Shown here: in pieces, positions 22,158 through 34,239 of the stretch | Position numbering within the stretch: position 1 is the first letter of the stretch | How the letters are laid out: every line of letters begins with the position of its first letter | Source of the DNA: Epiperipatus broadwayi | Lineage: Eukaryota; Onychophora; Udeonychophora; Euonychophora; Peripatidae | Direction: 5' to 3' | Assembly (NCBI GenBank): GCA_028023455.1 | Contig: JAQFVV010000063.1 | Span: 3,591,081 to 3,655,080 of the forward strand | DNA length: 64,000 bases | Program-made: the position numbers and the translations under genes | The notes under the pieces: model-generated | Seen by the model: only the letters and a program-made list of their open reading frames with translations | The model's database searches: none | Told to the model about the DNA's origin: nothing

Positions 22158-24170
22158 GTAAGATTTTAAATGCTTACTTATTTATTTTTTTACTGTATTA
22201 CTTGGAATTTATGTCCAGTAGGATTTTAAAATTGGAAAATTGGGGAAAAGGTATAAAAATGATTTCATAATAGGTATTGAAAAATAAGATATTTTGATAT
22301 TAGACCGGCTGTGAAATATTGTATCTTTTTATTTAGCATAAATGTTTTTTTTTTTCAAAAAAGAAAAAAGATATTAAACAGCATATTTAATTGATAATTA
22401 AAGTAACATTTCATTTTTTTGGCACCGTTCTGTCTGCAATTTTCGTAATGAAATAATTGAAACTACATTAATCAAAAATAAAAACATTAATAGAGACTAT
22501 TAATTAAATGTATTTGTTTGTGAGGTCAATTTTTGTCACAGCAAATCTAATACTAAAAATAATAAACATTTTTATTTACTTAAATAGGAATTAAAAGAAA
22601 AGTGCGAATTGGGAAATCACCGAATAAATTGCTATTAACGATCACAATACTATGTACATGTATAGAGCATGAAGCAAATACGCAGTCATTGGGGAATGGA
22701 AGATCAGAAAATATTCACTTTGAATTTAAGCTGCACCCTAATTTTATGCCTTCAAAATTTAAATAAAAAGTGTTGTTTAAATTTGAAATGATATGGTAAT
22801 ATTATTTTAAAAGATTTATTATGAATAAATTCACTCTAATAGGAGAAATCTGGAAAATATTTGCATTAACATTAATTGCCTTTTCTCTGTTTCTCTTTTT
22901 TCTCTATTCCCTCTTCCATCTCCTTGTTCTTTTTTTAATAACTGCCAATTTTATGTTCATAATTTATATTTATTTATTTTATTTTAATGTTAATTAAAAA
23001 TCAGTAACATTATTATACAAATTATTTGCATCTGTTGAGTAACATTTCTACGAATGGATGTATTTTAGAAAAAAAAAAATCCCACACTAATAACATTCTC
23101 TGTTTATTGAAATTTTGTATATGTTAAAATTTTATTATTAAAGGATTATCACAAATCCAGTTTATAGCATATATATTAATCTGATTTAATGTATGGGGAT
23201 TGTTGTTTAGTTAAAATCAAATGAATATATTTTTAATACATTGAAGTAAATATTTTGAAATTTGATTTAATTTTTAAATATAAGATTGAAAATAAGTCTT
23301 ATTGTTTGTTTGCTGATTGATCAATTTTATTAGGTTTTAATAATTTTATTTTCAGAATTGTTTTGATTATCGAAAATATTTTTTATATATTTTATTACAA
23401 AAAAATTAAATAAAAATTATCAATAATAAAATTAGTCCCTGTCAAGTAAGTATTAGTTCTTGGCATTCAAATGAATATTTTTCAAATATGATCTCTATTC
23501 TATTTTTTAAACTGTTCCAAGGCATATTGATTATTTTGATATAGAATCCATCCACTCCATTGATGGAAATCCTCACTGTTAATTTTTTTAAGCATTATAT
23601 ACGTTTTTAATGTATTAAATGTTCTCATAATGTATGTTGATTTGGTTATTAATAGTATATGAAAGTTATAATTCAGGTTTAATACGATCATGGCAAGTAT
23701 CCACATGTTCATTTATTTTTAAGATTCTCAAAAAAAAGTTTTGTCTATCATCACAGTTAAAAAATATCAGTGTTTTTTTTTTTACCTTTATTTTTTTTTA
23801 TATTGTATCGTGATAAATATCATAGTCTGAACAAGTATCTTTGCATTTTTAAAAGACATGTCTATATCTAAAAGTTTTGACAGTTTTTCATAACAGTTCT
23901 GATTAGTCTTAGTTTGAGTAAAGTGGCAAAGAATATCAACCTCCTCTATATGTTCATTATGAATTTTGTATTACTAATTAATCTTAATTTTTGTCATCAT
24001 ATTTAGCTGCAATTCTATTTTTTCACTCTGTTGCTCCACTTTCCGGGTGAGACTTGAGGTTTTCACTACTTTCAACTGTAAATGTGATATTTTCAGTTTA
24101 TCTAAGATTGATAATGTTTCTTTCACCATTATTATATATATATGCTAATCTTTATCCTATCTATATTTCT
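22158..24170 (+). other. Intron sequence without a recognised element
   Basis: First part of the 12-kb intron 22158-34107. It holds AT-rich DNA with some CT-rich low complexity near 22880-22930. The minus ORF at 23500-23712 lies in AT-rich sequence without a motif. Confidence 0.5.
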
Positions 24171-24179
24171 TCATTACAC

Positions 24180-24500
24180 ATTAGTATACATGCCAAGTAG
24201 GTAGGTTGATGATATTAAGATTGTTATAACTCTTTTGTTAATATCAAACCAGTCACTTAGCCCATTTTATAGATTTTATGTAAAAACAGTGAAATATTTT
24301 GAGTGCCACCAAAATCTATTCCATAATTTAGCATAGTCAACTAAAGAAAAGGTCTTGTTTAGATCAATGAAGGACTGTGTATTTTTGTATGAATTCACAT
24401 AATATACTTGGACAATGAATTCACATAATATACCTGGACAATGATGTTTTTGGTTCCTAGATTTTTTCTGATATCAGTTTTTTTGTTTGGATGATACTAA
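24180..24500 (-). mobile_element. Decayed LINE reverse transcriptase fragment
   Basis: The minus strand (complement of about 24320-24380) reads SFIDLNKTFSLVDYAKLW, the RT block F-[IV]-D-x-x-K-A-F-D-x-V-D-H-x-x-L-W with worn residues. Just upstream on that strand a 28-base segment is tandemly duplicated (AATTCACATAATATAC-T/C-TGGACAATGA at about 24393-24445), probably after insertion. Stops and shifts show a dead copy. Clade uncertain. Confidence 0.6.
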
Positions 24501-24903
24501 TTTGCATTGTTGAATGATTTTTAGGAAAATAATTAAGAGTAATCAATTATTATGGCATAATAGATATGAAAGGAGAATTTATTTTTTTTATCAAGGCTTC
24601 TTTCTTTAATTTAAAAGTATAAATTAATTTCTCCCAATCTTTAGGCTGTTGAATTGTTTCAGAATTTTTCTTATTTTCTTAAAATTTCTGAATCAGTGAC
24701 ATCATTTCCAGTGACCTTATTTTTTGGAAATGATTTCAAGACTTATTTCATTTTTTATTATTGGAAGTTTTTTTTTTTTTGATGTAGAATTTTTCACAGA
24801 TAGTATCTTGGTTAGTGTTTTTGTAATATAGCGTTTCATTATATATATTTTTTCATCTTTGTTTCTTTAACTGTGATCTATTCATAGTGGCTGAAATTTT
24901 TAA

Positions 24904-25308
24904 CTTAATGAATTCAGAACCCCTCCAAACACAAATAGGTTCATCAACAACACCAAAGATAGAAGAAATATAGAAGAAACCCCCCATGTCGTTTATAAAA
25001 TTGTGTGCCCGCAGACAGGATGTGATTCGGTATATTATGGGGAAACTCGGGCCACAGTGAGTAATAGACTGGCTCAGCATAGATATATATATACAAAAGC
25101 CACAACTAAAGGAGAGGGCAGCTCAGTATTTGCTGATCATCAGCAGGAGCAAAGCCATAGATTTGAGCCGTCTAAAGCCGACATCGTGTGCACAGAGAGG
25201 AACGATGTTAAGAGGAAGATTAAGGAGGCATGTTACATCACCAGTGATGCCATGTCAATCAATAGAAAAGACACGTGCTTCACGATCTCGAAAAGGTGGA
25301 TGTTATAA
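24904..25308 (+). mobile_element. Penelope-like element, GIY-YIG C-terminal fragment
   Basis: One open frame of about 135 codons, bounded upstream by a stop at 24901. It reads VVYKIVCPQTGCDSVYYGET at its centre, followed by a conserved R...AQH helix. This is the linker and start of a GIY-YIG endonuclease domain as found at the C-terminus of Penelope-like retroelements. The CxxxxC (CPQTGC) before V-Y-Y-G-E-T is typical of those proteins, and Y-Y-G stands for Y-I/V-G. Later residues (ERNDVKRKIKEACYI, MSINRKD) fit the family's KRxxxEA and the Asn-containing tail. The RT domain is missing: the fragment is 5'-truncated, as is usual for this class. The frame has no internal stop, so it is younger than the other fossils in this intron. 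Confidence 0.88.
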
Positions 25309-25349
25309 TTTGCATGCATTTGCATAGAATCAACAGCATGTAAAAAGGA

Positions 25350-25400
25350 CTATGATTATGGAGCTGTAGGTGCTCTGAAAGCGCTAAGTCCATAAATAGA
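25350..25400 (+). repeat. Penelope-like tail shared with 21630-21665
   Basis: About 45 bases after the Penelope stop codon (ACTATGATTATG...CTGAAAGCGCTAAG) recur inside the pogo-like element at 21630-21665 (GCTATGATTATG...TTGAAAGCGCTAAG). This is either a common element end or a nested insertion. Confidence 0.55.
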
Positions 25401-25404
25401 GGCT

Positions 25405-25918
25405 CACTAATAACAAACTTATAGCTTCACCTTAGCTATTAATCTTAGCTTAATAGTAACTTAATGAATGTAAAGTTTGTTTCACTTTTTAATGTCTTTG
25501 CAAATATTATTATGTTGCTTTTGATTTGTGTGTGGATTATCCTAATCAATTTGCTTAAAAAATCTTTACCTTTTATAATTATAGTATCCTTTCTTTTTTT
25601 TTGTAATTGCCACTGTTTTGATTTTCATGGTAATTTCATTTTATTCAAATTTTTCTCAGATTCTTTGGAATTATTTTATTTCTATGTCCATTTCATCTTA
25701 TTTATTTATTATTATATCCAAAATCTCAAATTAATTCGTGATGTTATTTTTAAATGCAGTTTATATATATATATAATCATAATACTCTGGAATAAATTCT
25801 CCATTATTCAATATATTACTATAAAAAAAAGTCATTGCTAGCTATATCCTGGTTATGGCAGTATAGGATGACATACACTTCCATAAGTCGGCTATAGCTT
25901 TTATTGATTTTTTTTATT
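25405..25918 (+). other. T-rich intron sequence
   Basis: The ORF at 25464-25841 is a Phe/Leu/Ile/Tyr-rich reading of T-rich DNA. Its hydrophobic stretches do not mean a membrane protein: there is no promoter, splice or homology support. Confidence 0.55.
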
Positions 25919-25923
25919 GCTAT

Positions 25924-27960
25924 TGTAACGGAATGGGGGTGGGTAATAAAAAAAAAATAAGGTAAACATGGGATGATGGAACAATCATCATCACTCCCAG
26001 GTCAATAATATTTCAAATAATTTACAAAGTGTATATAAGAATAAAGATATTTAATAATAAAATGAGATTAGAGAATCTCTGTGATCATTGGGAGATCAGC
26101 CAGTTAACTCAGAAGAGCAACTAAAACATAATTATAAATTCAACCAGCATTATAAAGTAAAAGTAAGTATAATTCAAATACCATTCATCATCATTAATGA
26201 TGGGAATAAACAAATCAGTACAATATATCAGAATAAAATCAGCAGACCATCTTGTGGTTGGATTGAAAATGGGTCTTTTTTTAGACCAGGCTAACTATTG
26301 AGCCTTTTCCAGCTTGGGCAATTATTTAAACATAACTTGGATCACCATTTAAATGCCCATCCATTAAAATACACAATAATCAGAAATCAAAACTAATGCT
26401 GGGACATTAAAACATGCTGATCATCATCAATGCTCACGCCACTTGTACTGGCCAACTATAAACTTAAATTTTTAATAAGACTAAAGTAAAATAAAAAATA
26501 GTAGTGCATGGGCTTTAAAGAGTATCCTCTTTTGCGCCAACCAGGATGATGATTGATCATCTCTGGATGTCCCAAAGCACTAAGTACACATCCCCATTTA
26601 TCCGTGTCCAAATCTAGCTCAGAGAACACAAGCTCTATTGCTGTATGTGAACAAGAGATGATGGAATACAATTTTAACAATTAAATACAAGTTTATTATT
26701 AACAAAAAATAAATAAATAAATAAATGATATTTAAGGTCTGATTTTGAATAATATACAATAATAAAAGTCATTACACTGTAATTTACAATATTACTACAA
26801 AATTCAAATTATTACATTAGTTTATGCAATTACTATTCATAATCCAAATTATTACATTGATTTACATAATTCCTATTCAAAATTTAAATTGTTACACGGA
26901 TTTACATATATGTGCGCACAGACGCGCGGTTTCTATTATACAATTAATCTATTTCAATTGATATTCAATAACAACAAAAAAATGATTAAAATTTACATAT
27001 GTGTTATAATTGACAATATATGTGTGTGCATGAAATAATCTATTTGACTTGCTACAAAATAATTATCAAAATCTTAAATTATATAAAAATACAATAAATG
27101 ATTAAAGTTTCAAGTTTCAGTTAAATGAAATACATTTTACATAGTAGGTTTACTGAAACACACACATATATATATATATAATTTGCACAGATGTGCGATA
27201 TATTAATTTATCTACATTTATCACAATAAAATTATTACAGATTATTCTCGCAATTTAATTCTCTTTGCTGAATAGTCTTTTTTCTTTGAAACAAGTACTA
27301 TCAAATTTTTGACAGATGATTGTTGATTGATTTAAAATGTCTCTCCCTTTTTTTTTTTCAATAAATGAAAGATTAAATCATTTTATAGAATTAAAAAAAT
27401 ATAAATTTCAAAATGTCTTTCTGCTTGATTAATTAATGCTGATGAAGTAGGCAAGGTGAGAGAGGAAAAGTGAATACGTGAACTGCAGCTCTTCATACCA
27501 TGATAAGTAGATAGTCAAGCATGGACTAAGTACACAATGCCTCATGATGTCGCGAGAAAATACCTCATTTTAAGCACTGCCCCTTCTAAGTACCTAGACA
27601 GATCATCCACAGAGAATAGTATCCAGAAAAAAATATCAGGCACTGAGCCAGCCTTGCTCATCTCTTGTGAGTCTTAGGGGCTTTAATGAGGTCTATTCAT
27701 GAGACCTACATATACACCGCTGGACTACCCTGGGAGCTCAATATCTGGGTCTAGACAGTGCCGAGCATATACTTTGGAGCACCATGAACATACCGCATCC
27801 ACACATCCCTGCTCAACTATACACCCACCATAAACATAAAAAGTACAAATTCACACATCACTTTTAAAATGTCATTTTACTACAGAAATTATTTAAAATT
27901 TCATTATTATATATAACTCTACTCACCATAGCTGTATATACGTTTATCTGGGCGTCTCTG
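25924..27960. mobile_element. A-rich LTR-like island (copy E2, end uncertain)
   Basis: Base composition flips from T-rich to A-rich at TGTAACGGAATGG (25924), whose complement ends CCGTTACA like E1. Inside are GC-richer parts (26480-26640 and 27440-27840) and dispersed (CA/TA) runs. No protein is recognised; the minus ORF at 26456-26680 has no family motif. The right end is not defined, and 27960 marks only where the composition returns to T-rich. Membership in the same family as E1, E3 and E4 is tentative. Confidence 0.35.
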
Positions 27961-28377
27961 CCTTTAGATAGTCAGCATCTATATAATTATTTATTTAGCA
28001 AACTGGTTCTTTTGGTCCATTAGAGAAAATATAATCCATTTTTGTTGTCATCATCAGGTAAAAGTATGCAATCCATGTAAAATCTTGATTTATAGTTGGT
28101 CTCTTTCTATCTAGGGTTATTCCAGGCAAGCAGCTGTCTTGGCTTGACAGACCCCAGGTAAGCAATCATCCTCCATGTTTAAGGCTATGAATTTCAGCAC
28201 AAAGAAGTGGGTCATATTTCTCCATGTAAATTCAAACTCCTGTCTATCCATAGGCATAACACAGCTAGAAATGAGTAATAGAAAAAGAAGAAATGGAAAA
28301 GGGTATAAAGAATTTCAGAGTATTTTGATTATTATATTAATTTTATCTGATTTTATATATATTATAGATGTTTTTAG

Positions 28378-28432
28378 AGGGGATTTGAACCCAGTTTTTC
28401 AAGTTCCATTCAGTTATCTACTCCACCTTATA
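28378..28432 (-). mobile_element. Possible tRNA-derived SINE fragment
   Basis: On the minus strand GGGTTCAAATCCCC (complement of 28379-28392) is an excellent B box. A weaker A-box-like TAAGGTGGAGTAG lies about 35 bases upstream on that strand. No poly-A tail or further copy was found. It could be a chance B box or part of a longer repeat. Confidence 0.35.
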
Positions 28433-28839
28433 CAACTGATACACATGACTACATACATGTGAACAAGATAAATGATCTCCAATGAACATATTTGTGGTGA
28501 ACTTGCACTAGTCAATTGATTCAGATCATCATTTCCCATGCATATAATCAGTGCTTGGTTTATATTAATATAGCAAATTCTTTAACTTTAATGGACAGGC
28601 TTCAATCTTCTCTACTCTCCAATTCTTTGGCCATCCATATCATTGAAAATCTGGTTATGGCATGTTCAAAGCCCTTATTTGCCAAATTTGTTGTTATACT
28701 CATGTTGCTATAAGTCATTCTGACTTCTCATATGTAGGACTCTAAGATCATTTAAATACCCAGATCTGTAATATTATTAAATATAAGTATAAATGATTTA
28801 TAAATCTTGTTTTTGGAAGCAACAACATTTAATAAAATC

Positions 28840-28905
28840 AAAGTTTATATACCGACATTTCGATAACATTTGCCTTCAGCTAGGTTAAAGAAACAGTAAT
28901 AAGCA
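28840..28905 (-). repeat. Penelope-type terminal motif (worn)
   Basis: The complement reads AGCTGAAGGCAAATG, a short spacer, then CGAAATGTCGGTATATAAAC. CTGA(AG)GGC...CGAAA..GTCGG resembles the terminal motif following Penelope-like elements in many animals. The hammerhead core CTGATGA is incomplete here, so no ribozyme is claimed. Confidence 0.35.
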
Positions 28906-29739
28906 CATTGTTGTAATAGAGACAATTGTATCACGTTAGTTGAATAATTTGACTTCAATTTGGCAGGATTTTTTATATTCATTTGCATGAAGGAACTCTT
29001 CTAAATAGTCAATAATTTCATTATTTAATTATATTAATGCAATTTGTTTTTGTAAATATTTCTATAGTCTACCTAAATATTTTTTGGTCATGATTATTGC
29101 ATGTGGATATGATTTTAGTATTTGAGAAATCTAATGATGACTAGTGTCCAAAACATGGAAAGTAAGTTCTGAAGCTGTTGAGAATGTTTTCACTTCATTA
29201 ATGTGTTCATCTTATCTAGCACTTATTCACCAATTATTTATGGAGACTAGAGAAATATTTTTTTTAAAAAATTACATTAATTAAGAAACATGATGAAACA
29301 ATGAAATTACCAACTTTTTGATAGAGTTTCTTCATACAAATGAATATAAAAAAAAATACTGCCCAATTTAAGTCAAACTATTTAAAGAACCACATGATAC
29401 AATTATCTCTGTTATAACCACACGATTGAGGGCAAGAGTTATCTTTTTCAAATTGTCAGTATATATTAAAAATGGTTGCTCCCACAAACATGATTTACAA
29501 ACATCTTTTGCCCATGAGGACATTCATTTCAATATACATGTATAGATTATATTTAAAATGTAGGACAAGTTTGTCTTTTTTTTTCCTTCTTCACTTGAAA
29601 TATACTATGAATAATTATAAAGTTCTACTATTTTTTTCTTGTTATATATTTTTTTGATATTAAACTGTAGTTTTTCATTATTGAGTGATCTCTTTAAACT
29701 CCATTCAATGATATCCATGTATTTTGTCATCTCTTTTAC

Positions 29740-29880
29740 TTGCTCAAATCATGTATAACAAGATTACTGAATTCACAAAAACTTTCTATTTCATTTATTC
29801 TTCTAAATCCATATTCCAGTTGCTGTCACTATAAAAGTATACCATGCTTACAAGTTTTGTTAATTTTTATCTGAATCTGA
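29740..29880 (-). mobile_element. Faint reverse transcriptase trace
   Basis: The minus strand gives QLEYGFRRINEIESFCEFSN, which fits the Q-x-GF-R-x-x-x-S-T RT block of LINEs with several changes. Only one motif is visible, so it is a weak call. Confidence 0.35.
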
Positions 29881-30334
29881 TCATAAATATTCAATTATTT
29901 ATTTACTTATTTGAATTGTTGGGGTGTAGGTTATATGAATGGGTGTCCATAAAATTGAGATGATATTTACAGGATTATTGTCCTTGTAATTTTTTTCTTG
30001 ACAATGAAAGACATACTAATTTTTTTTTAAAATATCCTTAACTTTAGTATTAGAAAATATATTCTTCTGATCTAACGTTTGTCATTTGTCAATATGAAAT
30101 GAATCTATTTTCCTCTTTTCATCAAGATTTTCTTTGCGAACCTGGGAAATAACTTTGATGACTTAAGTAACTTATTATCTTCTTATGTGAGGATTCACTT
30201 TCTAACATCATTGCTTTATTTTGTTTGGTTTGATGTGATACGTAATATGTAGTTCTAATTTGTGATGGATTTTTTGTTCATATTTTGAAATAATGGTCAG
30301 ATGTTGATACATTAAACATTTCAAAAGAAAGCAA

Positions 30335-30440
30335 AACTCTCTATACAGTAGTGCCATCTTGTGCCAACAAGAGTAATCAATGGATGCCAGAAGGCTTGTG
30401 CGTAAAATCCCTATCTAGTGCTAGTATGAGGTAGTGATCA
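30335..30440 (-). repeat. Partial copy of the hammerhead-bearing repeat (3' part)
   Basis: The complement matches 50405-50505 closely: CACTAGATAGGGATTTTA, GCACAAGCCTT.TGGCATCCA, GGCACTACTGTAT and GAGAGTTTTGC follow in the same order. The ribozyme part itself is not present, so this is a truncated copy of the family seen at 50140, 58215 and 58600. Confidence 0.75.
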
Positions 30441-30444
30441 TGTG

Positions 30445-33400
30445 ATGTTAATACATTTGTAATCATTTGTTACCATCTCATTCTCTATTGCTCCTTTCTA
30501 ACATAGATATTAGTAATGAAACATATTATGAAAAATAAAAATGATACACTGAGAAAAATTCAAAGCAAAATATAAATAACATAACAAAAACGAGATTGTT
30601 AGAGAAGGAGAAGTGAAATTCAGGATGGATTTGAATATAGAATTGGAAAATTAACCATAAACAGATAAATTTATACTTTATTATGGTTTCTTATATTTAT
30701 TAATTTCTTACTTTATAATTGCATTCATCTTTTATAGTCATGCAATAAAAATAAATTTTTTTTTTTTTTCTAATTCATTAAGAGATATGAATTAAACCAG
30801 TAAAATCCATCTTTAATGCTGCTTTTCAGTATTTTAAGTATTTATTTTTGAAGTGTACAACTTATACATAAATGAGTTGATTTAAACATCAAATGTTGAA
30901 AATCTTGCCAAATGGTGTTATTTAATTATACAAATTTAAATATTCTCAATGGAACTTTCAATACCTTTTCTAAATCTGGTCATACTTATCTTATTTTAAA
31001 TATGTTAAAAATCTATTCCATTTAAATTGTATATTTTTAGGTAAACAAGTAAATAAATAAATAAAATAAGGGGGAAGGGCAATAACACTTTTAAAATCAT
31101 AATTGCATTAATTTAAAAAAACTCTTAGACAGTGATTTTAAGTTTTACTTAATTAAAAACACATTACAAATCAAAAATGTTCCATATTAATCTAGATTAA
31201 AGTAATAATACATATATATATATTATTCATCAACCGTATATTATCTTCAACATTGAATGCTAAACATTATCGAACATTTAATGAAATAATAACAGTCCAT
31301 GGAGGAACTGTTTTAATGAATGCTTCTTTAATCTGTTTGAGTGTTTAGGTACGTCGTATATTTACTTCTTTTCTATTGATTTATAATATAATCACAACAA
31401 TTTTTTCCATTGGATTTAAATGTATTAACAGTATTTTTTAAAGTAATATCAATATTCATGTTTTAACCGACATGTCCAATACACCCTCAAAATTTATATT
31501 GACTTTGATAATTTTGCATCAGTACCAATATGGGTATCACTGTATATTATTTATATTTTATGAATTCTCCACCATCCTATGTTTTATTCATATTCTTGAG
31601 ATATCATCTGATTTAATTGAGCAAGACTTTCTGGTTGCTTTTTTATTACAACAGATATTCTGGTATTACATTGAAATTGCCATAGTTTTCATATGTTTTG
31701 CCACCGAACTGGAGGGAGCATATGGTTTTTTTTTTTTCCATATATAAATATGAATCAAAAGCAGAAAATATTCTTATGTGATCACTTATCTATTATAAAT
31801 TTAGTTGCCTGTTAGCCCAAATTTTAACTACATTTAATGTAAATCTCTGGATTACAAATCATTGTTTTGTTAGTCAAGATCAAAAATCATTCATTTTCTC
31901 ATTTGGAAGCAAATCAATTTTAAATGTCCTTATTTTTTTATTTAATATGAAAAGATTATCATAACATTGATAGCTTTTTTATTTTTCAAGAATGGTGCCT
32001 ATTATTTTTTCTCGCTTTTATAACAGTTAAATACTAGTATTAACTGTTTTAATAGTTTCTGCCATAATAGTGTTTTTATCAAACGTGCCTGCAATTTTAG
32101 GAACTTTTTGACTTAAAATATTGTTTTCATTAATCTGATTTTATCCTTGTTGTATGCAGATGGTGTAGAATGGAGAGACTTTTTTGATAGCTGGATCTAC
32201 TCTTTTTATTAATACCACCACAATTGATATTTTTGTTGAGCTGGACACCTTAAAAGCAAAAACTTACTAAGTAAATTTAGAAAATATCTTTGTATATTTG
32301 ATTTGTCCTCTTATTTTTCTTCATGCATTAGTTTGAACTATTGGCTCTCACATTCTTTCTCACTCTTTTCACTTTCAGCCATATTCTTACTGTTTTTACT
32401 TATATTGCAGTTCTCACTCACCCTCGATTTTATAAAATTTTATTTTCATTCTTTGATATTTTTATTATTATTATTTGTTAGTATTATATTTTGAATTTTG
32501 TTTGTTTTCAACTTTTTATATACTCTTAGTTTGCCTCAGGTTCCTGTATGGATCTTTGTTAGAATCACTTCACGAGGAATACTAGTTCCTTGATTAAAAC
32601 AATCCATAACTTATCAGTTTAGAATTTCAATGCCTTTTGATAAATTTTTGCTTTTGATCAATTTTTTTTTTTTTTAATGAATTGAAGCTAATTGTTCTTT
32701 ACCAGCTTCAGTAAAGTATAGAAACAAAACAAATTATCAATTTGAATTCTAGGTTAACAATTTGACCATTGCTAAATAAATAGTTATTTTTTAATATGAG
32801 TATTTTTTATAGCTTTATTATTTTTAAAAAAGGAAAAAATTATATAATCTTTGATGTGAGTATGAGTAAATGGTAGGCATGATTACAATTAAAAACTTGA
32901 GCTATACGGTTTAGATATACTTTGTCGACTTTAACAAAGTTGTTCTCTTTCTTAAACTTAAACTCATAGTTCAAACATTATATTAGGAAATGAAAAATAT
33001 CGTACATTTTTAAATAGTTGCATTGTAAAATAAAATTTTATAAGAAAAAAAAAATTATTTATGCCTAAAAATATTATTAAAATATTTACCTTTTAGTTTT
33101 TTTTAGAATAAATGAGCTTTTAATTAAATAAAACACAAAATTTATATAATTGCATTATGTCAAACAAATTATTAGATGACTTTCCCGACTTACACTTAAT
33201 ATCAGCATCAAAGTATTATTCAACTTTTATGTTTTATATTTATTTTTTAAATAAGTTAATTTTATAGTAATTTGTTAATTATTTTTATTTTGTGTTTATT
33301 TTTTACTATAATTTTTTGACCAAAAACCAACAAAACAATTTAAATAATAATAATAAAAAATGTTAAAGATTAAACTATACTTTCATATGGTTCCTGCTGA

Positions 33401-34107
33401 AGTCTGGAATGCCTTTTTTTTTTTTTTTTGGAATGTCTTTGTAATAACATATTAACATCTCTAGTTTAATTTTTTGCTTTCTGCCAAACATCTTAATGAT
33501 GTAAGTGCTGATTTAAGCTTATGCTATGGTTCTGACATTGAATGTTAGAATAAATTATATTAGAGGTTAATAAATGAGAATAAATTTCAACCTGTAATGA
33601 TCAAATGTTACAATTTGATGATCATATTTTTGTCTAGTGACTTTACATGCCTTTGTTTAGAAAACATAGCTTTTATATATATATATTGCTGTTATATTAC
33701 ATAATCAAAAATGTAATATGCTCGTATGCAGAAAGTAAAAAAGGAACTGATAATATGTTGCACTGTAACCTATTAAATATATTTTGCTCATTGGTTTTGC
33801 TTAAAAGTTAGTGCAACATGGAAAAATCTTTATGAAATTGGAGGTTGTGGATGAGGTAAGAAAGTCTGATCTCTATTTAAAGAGAAGGCAACAAAATGTT
33901 GTTCTTATAGTTGTCATGCAGCATTTTATTTTCTCAAAAAACCATTTTCTTTTAGAAATTTCCACTTCAGTATTATATGTCTTTTTGTTTTAATGATTTA
34001 CCAAAAGAATCAAAATTATGAATTTACAATGAAAAATTAACTTATTAACTATTACATTTCCAATTTTTAACAAAAACATAGATTTTTATTTTATTTTTAC
34101 ATTTCAG
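30445..34107 (+). other. Gene-free intron sequence
   Basis: End of the 12-kb intron. It is T-rich, with (AT)n tracts and several Phe/Ile-rich chance ORFs (31472-31747, 32303-32494, 33811-33993). I see no element or RNA gene. The acceptor at the end is ACATTTCAG. Confidence 0.5.
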
Positions 34108-34239
34108 AATTTTGGAAACTTTTCTATCTAAACAAATAAAAGAAGGCACATTAGTACAAAAGATGGAAGTAGCAGTGAAATCTCCCAAAATAGCTAAAAA
34201 CAAGTTTGATGAAAATATAATGGAATATTCTCAAGATCC
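34108..34239 (+). CDS. PARP6/8: PARP6/8-like mono-ADP-ribosyltransferase, visible exon 3
   Basis: A 132-base exon, acceptor ACATTTCAG, donor GTAAGT (perfect consensus). Together with the two bases left from exon 2 it continues QLQK-ILETFLSKQIKEGTL. That is the family helix QLKKI-[LM]-x-x-F-x-S-Q-Q that follows FGLG in PARP6 and PARP8. The second half (MEVAVKSPKIAKNKFDENIM...YSQDP) is basic then acidic and matches nothing specific. The equivalent region in vertebrate PARP8 is a long low-conservation Ser/Lys-rich linker. The exon starts in phase 2 and ends in phase 2. It links the N-terminal domain to the UBA-bearing exon at 49213. Confidence 0.92.

Noticed and set aside
25464-25841. 125-codon hydrophobic ORF that could look like a membrane protein
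   Set aside because: T-rich sequence gives Phe/Leu/Ile/Tyr codons by chance. There are no splice sites, promoter or conserved pattern, and it lies within an intron.
27438-27480. CTGATGAAGTAGGCAAGG as a hammerhead start
   Set aside because: No GAAA and no stem II partner follow at a workable distance.
28840-28905. Possible hammerhead on the minus strand
   Set aside because: CTGA is followed by AGGC, not by TGA, so the conserved core is incomplete. Kept only as a worn Penelope-type end.
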